Shown: one piece after another, positions 30,722 through 35,865 of the stretch | Layout: every line of letters begins with the position of its first letter | Numbering within the stretch: position 1 is the stretch's first letter | NCBI GenBank assembly: GCA_020425515.1 | Contig: JAGQRI010000066.1 | Coordinates: 5,417 to 41,281 of the forward strand | Direction of reading: 5' to 3' | Origin: Planctomycetota bacterium | GTDB lineage: Bacteria > Planctomycetota > UBA8742 > UBA2392 | DNA: 35,865 nt | The notes under the pieces: generated by a model | Databases searched by the model: none | What the model saw: only the letters and a program-made list of their open reading frames with translations | What the model was told of the DNA's origin: nothing | Translations under genes and position numbers: made by a program

Positions 30722-32332
30722 ATGATGCGATTTGCAGTGCTTGCGGCCGTGTGCCTGTTTGGAACTTTCCTTTCCGCCCAGAGCGTCGCCGGCGGTTTCG
30801 CCCTCGATACCGTCGTGAACCCGGTTACCAACGGGCGCGCGATGGCCTTCGCGCCGGACGGCCGGCTGTTCTATGTCGAGAACGACACCGGCAACATCAT
30901 GATCGTGAACAACCCGACCAGCGGGTCCAGCACGCCGGTGCTGTTCGCGACTCTGCCGAGCTTCCTGCCGCCCAGCGGCAATGACCTGGGGCTGCACGGC
31001 ATCGCGATCCACCCGAACTTCCCGTCCAGCGGCACCAGCAACACCGACCGCTACATCTACGTCTGCTACTCGACCGGCACCGCCGGCGCGCCGAACCTCG
31101 AGGTCCAGCGCTACCAGGAAAACGGTTCCAACCCCGGCACGCCGCTCTCAAGCGTACCGACGCCGATCGTGGCGGCCGTGTCGATGGGGGCGAGCGGCAA
31201 CAACTTCGGCGGGCGCATCGCGTTTGACGCGGCCGGGCAGCTTTATGTCAGTGTCGGCGACGGCGGCTCGGCAATCGCGCTTTCGGGCGGCTTTGCCCAG
31301 GACACCGCCGACCGCCGCGGCAAGATCCTGCGCTACAACGACGACGGCAGCATCCCGCTCAGCAACCCGATTTCCAGCAACGCCATGTACGCGCTGGGGT
31401 TTCGCAACCCGCGCGGGCTGGCGGTCAACCCGAACACCGGCGACCTGTTCGGCGTCGACACCGGCAACCCCTCCAGTTCCGGCAACGACGAGCTGAACGT
31501 GATCCTCAGCAACGGCAACTATGGCTGGGACACCAGCGGCAACAGCGGCACCCAGAGCGTCAGCGGCTACAACGACCCGGCCTGGGACATCACCTCGACC
31601 TTCGACCCGTCCTGCGTCGCGTTTTACCCGACTTCCGGCACGGCCTTCCCTGCCGTCGGCTACCGCGGCGGCGTGGCGTACATCGGCAGCGAGGCTTCCG
31701 CGGGCAGCATCGCGCGCGTGGTGCTGACCGGCGGCAGCGAGCGCAACGGCATCGTCCAGTGGACGTTCGCGAACGGTTTCAGCGCCGGCGTGCGCGACCT
31801 GCAGTTCGGGCCCGACGGCAACCTGTACGTGATGACCGACGGCGTGCTCTATCGAATTCGCTACACGGGCAACACCAGCAACGATCCGGTCGCCAACGCG
31901 GGCATCGACCAGACGGTCGACGAGAACACCCTGGTGACGCTCGACGCCAGCGGCAGCAGCGACCCGGATGTCGGCACCATACTGCGCTACACCTGGAAGC
32001 AGGTCGGCGGCTCGGTGCTGGTGACCATCAACAACCCGACGACCGCCATGCCGACGTTCACCGCGCCTTCCGTGACGTTCACGCAGGGTTTCACTTTCGA
32101 GGTAATCGTCGAGGACGGCACCGGCGGCGTCAGCGACGACTTCGTGCTGGTGACCGTGAACAACACCGGCAATCCCGGCGACGACACCGGCCCGACCGGC
32201 TTCTCGCCCCCAGGCGAAGGCGGCTGCAGCACGGGCGACACAAGCGCGTGGTGGTGGGCGGTACTGGCGGGTATCGCGTGCCTGCTGGTCGCGGCGCGAC
32301 ACAAGCGTTCCGCGCGCCGCAATGATCAATAG
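30722..32332 (+). CDS. Exported glucose/sorbosone dehydrogenase-like protein with PKD domain and sorting tail
   Basis: The 536-residue product has a signal peptide (to about residue 22). Residues about 25-385 form a six-bladed propeller of the GSDH family: MAFAPDGRLFYVEN, LHGIAIHPNFP, GGRIAFDAAGQLYVSVGDGG, RGKILRYNDDGSI and FRNPRGLAVNPNTGDLFG. Family members oxidise sugars with PQQ, though many homologues are uncharacterised. A PKD-like domain follows (DQTVDENTLVTLDASGSSDP). The end is a Gly/Pro linker, GGCSTG, a hydrophobic span with WWWAVLAGIACLLVAA and an Arg/Lys cluster, as in GlyGly/MYXO-CTERM type sorting tails. No ribosome site is evident before the ATG pair at 30722. Confidence 0.85.
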   Translation: MMRFAVLAAVCLFGTFLSAQSVAGGFALDTVVNPVTNGRAMAFAPDGRLFYVENDTGNIMIVNNPTSGSSTPVLFATLPSFLPPSGNDLGLHGIAIHPNFPSSGTSNTDRYIYVCYSTGTAGAPNLEVQRYQENGSNPGTPLSSVPTPIVAAVSMGASGNNFGGRIAFDAAGQLYVSVGDGGSAIALSGGFAQDTADRRGKILRYNDDGSIPLSNPISSNAMYALGFRNPRGLAVNPNTGDLFGVDTGNPSSSGNDELNVILSNGNYGWDTSGNSGTQSVSGYNDPAWDITSTFDPSCVAFYPTSGTAFPAVGYRGGVAYIGSEASAGSIARVVLTGGSERNGIVQWTFANGFSAGVRDLQFGPDGNLYVMTDGVLYRIRYTGNTSNDPVANAGIDQTVDENTLVTLDASGSSDPDVGTILRYTWKQVGGSVLVTINNPTTAMPTFTAPSVTFTQGFTFEVIVEDGTGGVSDDFVLVTVNNTGNPGDDTGPTGFSPPGEGGCSTGDTSAWWWAVLAGIACLLVAARHKRSARRNDQ

Positions 32333-32411
32333 TCAGTGTTCAATGCACAGCCACACGCAAATGCGACTGATTGACCATTGAGAATTGATCATTGGAGCGA
32401 AGCGACCGGCC

Positions 32412-33176
32412 TTACTTCCCCAGCAGCAGACGGTCGGCGAGCATGGTGGGCAACTGCTTGATTTCGCGCAGCTTGTTCGCCGTGGCCTGGTAGTCGTACT
32501 CGACGCGGCGGAACTGCAGGTTGCTGCCGTTCAGCACGACGTAGCACGCGCGCGTATCGTGATCGCGCGGCTGGCCGACGCTGCCGATGTTCACCAGCAA
32601 TTTCCGGAAGCGGCGCAAATCCAGCTCGCCGTTGTTGAGGTTCTTCGGGTGGCCGTACTTGCCGGTTTCGCTGTAGATGCCGGGGATGTGGCTGTGCCCG
32701 CAGAAACAGAAGCGGTCGAACTTGGCGAACATGCTGCGGATCTTCGCCTGGTCGAGGCTGTCTTTCGGGAACACGTACTCGTGCGTCGGCTTGCGCGGGC
32801 TGCCGTGTACGAACAGCAGGTCGCCCTGCTTGTGCTCGCGCTTCTTGGCCATGGCGTCGAGGAAGTTCCAGTACTTGTGGCGCTTTTCCTTCGGCAGGTC
32901 CGGGCTGTTCAACTGCTCGCGCGTCCACTCGACGCTGCGCATGGCGCGCTCGTTGAAGTCCTCGGCCACGAGCATCAGCGCTTCCTCGTGGTTGCCGAGG
33001 ATCGTGAGGTCGAATCGCTCCATGGCGATGTCGAGAACTTCACAGGGGTTTGGGCCGTAGTCGACGAGGTCGCCGAGGCAATAGATTTTCTCGCACCCGA
33101 GGCTGTCGATGTCTTCCAGGACGGCGGTCAGCGCTTCGATGTTCGCATGGATGTCCGAAACCAAGGCGATGCGCAC
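32412..33176 (-). CDS. Calcineurin-like metallophosphatase
   Basis: The 254-residue enzyme has the full metallophosphatase signature: D8 and H10 (VSDIHAN), GDLVDYG at 35-41, GNHE at 61-64, then FVHGSP and GHSH with the late metal ligands. This class hydrolyses phosphomono- or diesters with two metal ions; the YfcE/MPP-like length and the NIGSVGQPRD segment place it among bacterial cytoplasmic members of unknown substrate. A GTG at 33176 is chosen because GGAAAGG stands seven bases upstream; a TTG two codons earlier is too close. It is separate from the pseudopilin run. Confidence 0.88.
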   Translation of the reverse strand: MRIALVSDIHANIEALTAVLEDIDSLGCEKIYCLGDLVDYGPNPCEVLDIAMERFDLTILGNHEEALMLVAEDFNERAMRSVEWTREQLNSPDLPKEKRHKYWNFLDAMAKKREHKQGDLLFVHGSPRKPTHEYVFPKDSLDQAKIRSMFAKFDRFCFCGHSHIPGIYSETGKYGHPKNLNNGELDLRRFRKLLVNIGSVGQPRDHDTRACYVVLNGSNLQFRRVEYDYQATANKLREIKQLPTMLADRLLLGK

Positions 33177-33301
33177 TGCCAAACCTTTCCAAACCCGCCT
33201 GCCCTAGCGGGTCGACACGAAGCCCCTCGACCGCAGAAGTGCCTATATTCAGCGATTTTACGACGGATCGCAAGAGGCAAGCTTGGACCGGCGGTCATAG
33301 C

Positions 33302-33336
33302 CCAAAAAGCAGGCCCGGGGAGAGTCTCCCCGGGCC
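33302..33336 (-). terminator. Intrinsic terminator of the pseudopilin operon
   Basis: An 11-bp perfect stem (33312-33322 with 33326-33336, loop AGT). On the minus strand it is followed by TGCTTTTTGGG. It lies 17 bases after the last pseudopilin stop. Confidence 0.85.
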
Positions 33337-33353
33337 GTCACATCGAGGCGAAA

Positions 33354-34394
33354 TCAGCGCGTCAGGATCGACATGTCGGTGTCGTCCAGGCGGTACATCG
33401 GCCCGGAGACCGGCAACTGCACCGCCCGCGAGAACGAGCGGTAAGTGCCCGAGCCCGACTTCTCGTCGAAGCGCTCGAAGTTGCGGTCAACCATCAGCAG
33501 GTCGATCAGCACTACGCTGGGGTAATTCCAGCGCGCCGAGGTGAAGTCGCGGTCCTTGCCGGTGCGGGTCTGCCAGATGCCGCCGAACTCGACGCGGTTT
33601 TCGCGAATCGGGGTCTGCAGCAGGATGGCGGTGCCGCCGACGTTGGTCGGCTTCGGGCGCGGGCCACTTGAGCCCTTGATGTACATCCAGTCGGCGTTGG
33701 GCACGCCTTCCTTGCACTCGGGCATGATGTCGCGGTTGAAGGCGTTGTTGCGGTCGCCAAGCTGGAAGGCCGCCTGGTCGTCGGCGTACATGCGCACGCC
33801 GTAGACGAAGCTGGCAAGCTCATCCTCATGCGGCTCGAGCGGCCTCGGCTTCTTGCCTTTACCGATCGCGACCAGCTCGGCGTTGCTGCGCTGCGGGATG
33901 ATGCGGCGCACCAGGTAGGCGCCTTCCTGTGCTTCGCCGTCGATCGGCATGCGCTTGCGCAGGTAGTAGGCAACGTAGGCCGTGCCGGTGACGTACTTCT
34001 TCTCGTTCTTGTCGTACCACGTGTTGCGTCCGGTGAAGGACAGGAACTCGTGGATGTTGAGCGACTGCGAATCCTGCGGCTCGGTCCAGTCGTCGAGTTG
34101 CGAGTAGGACTTGGAGTTGCGCACCAGTTCCGGGTCGGCGAGCTGGTTGGGCATCAGGGTGCGGCAGTTGAGCGTGTGGTAATCCTCGTAGCCGGTCTCG
34201 AGGCGCATCAGGTCCTGTTCCATCATGTCCAGCGAGGCGCGGGCCTGGCTGTACACGTCGACGCGCTTGGCGGCGCGCAGGTACATGTACTGCGCGTTCG
34301 TGAACATCGAGCGCAGCATCAGCATGATGATCAGCATCAGGGTGATGGCGATCATCAACTCGAGCAACGTGAAGCCGCGACGAAGGTTTCTCAT
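33354..34394 (-). CDS. Type II secretion-like pseudopilin, GspJ-like
   Basis: The 346-residue product has a prepilin leader (MRNLRRG/FTLLELMIAI) with the cleavage Gly 7 and Glu at +5, and a hydrophobic N-terminal helix LMLIIMLMLRSMF. The globular part is long, about 300 residues, with no closer family seen, though position and size suggest a GspJ-type minor pseudopilin. GGAGAG lies before the ATG. It is third in a row of pseudopilin genes (38 bases after the one before) and is followed by the terminator. A prepilin peptidase would be needed and is not in the window. Confidence 0.88.
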   Translation of the reverse strand: MRNLRRGFTLLELMIAITLMLIIMLMLRSMFTNAQYMYLRAAKRVDVYSQARASLDMMEQDLMRLETGYEDYHTLNCRTLMPNQLADPELVRNSKSYSQLDDWTEPQDSQSLNIHEFLSFTGRNTWYDKNEKKYVTGTAYVAYYLRKRMPIDGEAQEGAYLVRRIIPQRSNAELVAIGKGKKPRPLEPHEDELASFVYGVRMYADDQAAFQLGDRNNAFNRDIMPECKEGVPNADWMYIKGSSGPRPKPTNVGGTAILLQTPIRENRVEFGGIWQTRTGKDRDFTSARWNYPSVVLIDLLMVDRNFERFDEKSGSGTYRSFSRAVQLPVSGPMYRLDDTDMSILTR

Positions 34395-34432
34395 GGTTCT
34401 CTCCAGACTCCCGCGTTATCCGCGGGCGGCCC

Positions 34433-35209
34433 CTATTGTGCTGCGTTGACGTAGAAGTCCCATTCGAAGTAGGGGTCGTTCTTGATGTTGTCGGTGAAGT
34501 CGAAACCCTTGTAAATCCGCACGTGCACGACGTAGAGGTCTTCCAGGGGCTGCTTCGCGCCGCTGCCCGCGGCGTCGTCCACGCTGGCGCGCTGCACGCT
34601 GCGGCGGATCGAGACGTCGAACTGGTAGAACATGCGGTCGTCCGGGTCGAGCCCGTCGAGAGCGCCGGCCTGGCGCAGCTTGTCAGGCAGGAAGCCGAAG
34701 ACCTTGGGGTCGCCGTCTTCGTTCTGGAAAGTCGCCTTGCTGCCGCTTGCGGTCAGCGCGTCGCGCGGGATTACCGTGAGCTGCTGGTTGGGGTCGAAGT
34801 AGTTCATCGAGCCCGCGTCGAAACGCTGCTTCGGCAGGCGGAAGAACAGCGTCTGTTCCACGCCGTTTTCGCCGAAACCTTGCGGGACGATGTTTTTGTC
34901 GTAGCCGCCGCCGCCTTCGTACTGGTCGCGGTAGCGGTCCGGGTTGAAGTTGACCTGCGTGCCCGGGTAGTAGAAGGCGTAGACGTTGTTCTCATCGCCG
35001 ATGCTGTGCGGGCGCGAAAGCGACTGCGTCATCAGCGAGCGCACGTTGCGGGTGATTTCCGCGGCGCGGGTGTAGTCCATTGCCTGGCGCGAAAGCCGCA
35101 CGTTGGTGATGAACAGGGCCATGATCGCCGTGCCGCCCAGCGCGAAAATCGCCAGTGCGACCAGGATCTCGGTCAGCGTGAAGCCCCTGCGTTTCGTTCT
35201 CATGTACAT
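34433..35209 (-). CDS. Type IV pilin-like/pseudopilin protein
   Basis: The 258-residue product has a prepilin leader (MYMRTKRRG/FTLTEILVALAIF) with Glu at +5 of the mature part and a following hydrophobic helix. A second ATG two codons in (35203) is possible. The globular part is about 230 residues and contains a Gly/Tyr-rich patch (EGGGGYDKN) and an acidic, Asp-rich end. GspI-like order is suggested by its place between GspH- and GspJ-like genes. It is 31 bases after the previous gene. Role: assembly of a pseudopilus for secretion or pilus priming. Confidence 0.86.
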   Translation of the reverse strand: MYMRTKRRGFTLTEILVALAIFALGGTAIMALFITNVRLSRQAMDYTRAAEITRNVRSLMTQSLSRPHSIGDENNVYAFYYPGTQVNFNPDRYRDQYEGGGGYDKNIVPQGFGENGVEQTLFFRLPKQRFDAGSMNYFDPNQQLTVIPRDALTASGSKATFQNEDGDPKVFGFLPDKLRQAGALDGLDPDDRMFYQFDVSIRRSVQRASVDDAAGSGAKQPLEDLYVVHVRIYKGFDFTDNIKNDPYFEWDFYVNAAQ

Positions 35210-35240
35210 GGCCTGTCCTTCCTGTGCTGCCTGGCGGGTT

Positions 35241-35865
35241 TTACTGCTCGCCGGTTTCTTCGCGCGTCATCACGACCGAGCGCTTCACCGCGCCCGTGGC
35301 CGAGTTGAAGTCGAGGTAAACGAAACGGTCGCCGTCCGTGAGCACCAGGTCGGTCTTCAGTGACTTGGTTTCGTTCGTGTCCAGCACGTAGCCGGGCTTG
35401 TCTTCGGGGATGATCAGGCGCCCGTCTTCGAGCACCACGATCTTGTACAGCCCTGAGAAGCGGCTGTTGGCCGCGTCGGGCAGGTAGGTGTTGGGGCCGC
35501 GCGGGGCGCGTTCCTTCCAGCTCGGGGCGAAGTCGACGCTGCCGCCGATCTGCCCCTCGAAGTCGAGCTGCTTGACGTAGTTGACCGTCTGCTCGTCCGG
35601 GCCGAGGTCTTCGTCGATGCGGAAGACCACCATGCCGGGGCCGGCCGAGAGCGGGACCGCCCCGCCTTCGTTCAGGACGGTGGGTTCCTCGTAGAAGACG
35701 ATGGCGTGCTTCTGGCGGGTGTTCATGGCTTCGCTGCGGGCAAAGGCGACGAAGCCGCCGATGTTGTTGCCCGACATGCTCAGCCCGCGTCCCTTCATGA
35801 AGCCCAGCATCACCGGCACCATCACGGTGACCAGCAGCGAGATGATCGCGATAACGACCAGCAGC
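35241..35865 (-). CDS. GspH-like pseudopilin, N-terminal leader outside window
   Basis: The frame is open to the last base. The visible start LLVVIAIISLLVTVMVPVML is the hydrophobic helix of a prepilin, so the FTLxE leader lies just beyond the edge. The remaining part of about 190 residues has the SGNNIGGFVAFARSEAMNTR segment typical of the GspH/FimT region after the helix. The gene is the first visible of three pseudopilin genes on the minus strand, with 31 bases to the next. No ATPase, secretin or prepilin peptidase is seen here. Confidence 0.88.
   Translation of the reverse strand, partial: LLVVIAIISLLVTVMVPVMLGFMKGRGLSMSGNNIGGFVAFARSEAMNTRQKHAIVFYEEPTVLNEGGAVPLSAGPGMVVFRIDEDLGPDEQTVNYVKQLDFEGQIGGSVDFAPSWKERAPRGPNTYLPDAANSRFSGLYKIVVLEDGRLIIPEDKPGYVLDTNETKSLKTDLVLTDGDRFVYLDFNSATGAVKRSVVMTREETGEQ

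Overview
The window is GC-rich, gene-dense chromosomal DNA from a Gram-negative-type bacterium, with outer-membrane and lipoprotein exports, type II-style pseudopilins, and no plasmid or phage genes. Several traits point to the Planctomycetota or a near neighbour: futalosine-pathway menaquinone genes, many large exported proteins of unknown function, zinc-ribbon plus membrane-span proteins, and a very large signal peptidase I with a domain-sized insert. This placement is inferred from gene content only; there is no rRNA or tRNA gene here.

Layout. 1-5.4 kb: end of tsf with its terminator, a repeat cluster, two minus-strand envelope proteins, then mqnA, two small genes and mqnC, a DUF1579-like gene and two tiny AbrB-type genes. 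5.5-13.2 kb: a ROK sugar kinase, then two very large exported paralogues on either side of a probable outer-membrane barrel. 13.2-18.1 kb (minus strand): a lipoprotein fused to an AHSA1-type domain, an Acg-like nitroreductase, clpS, two GNAT-ClpS fusion genes and a divergent ClpS-like gene. 18.1-23.8 kb: a GT1 glycosyltransferase, a secreted dienelactone hydrolase, an Fe-S/double-CDGSH protein coupled to a DUF6920-like protein, a REP-associated tyrosine transposase unit with 42-bp inverted ends, and an acyl-CoA dehydrogenase. 24-32.3 kb: a secreted protein, three zinc-ribbon membrane paralogues arranged around a bcp peroxiredoxin, giant lepB, and a glucose/sorbosone-dehydrogenase-like exoprotein with a C-terminal sorting tail. 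32.4-35.9 kb (minus strand): a metallophosphatase and three pseudopilin genes, the last cut by the window edge.

The strongest candidate for an undescribed system is 15.7-18.1 kb. Four ClpS-fold domains are encoded side by side. One is an ordinary ClpS adaptor, two are fused behind GNAT acyltransferase domains, and one has lost the histidine that reads the substrate N-terminus. ClpS delivers N-degron substrates to ClpAP, and GNAT folds include N-terminal acetyltransferases and the aminoacyl-tRNA-protein transferases that make N-degrons. The locus therefore looks like a combined modify-and-recognise module for protein N-termini (inference).

A second notable pattern is regulatory. Six genes lacking a Shine-Dalgarno site, three of them in the ClpS cluster, carry a TANNNT box exactly six bases before the ATG, as expected for leaderless mRNAs.
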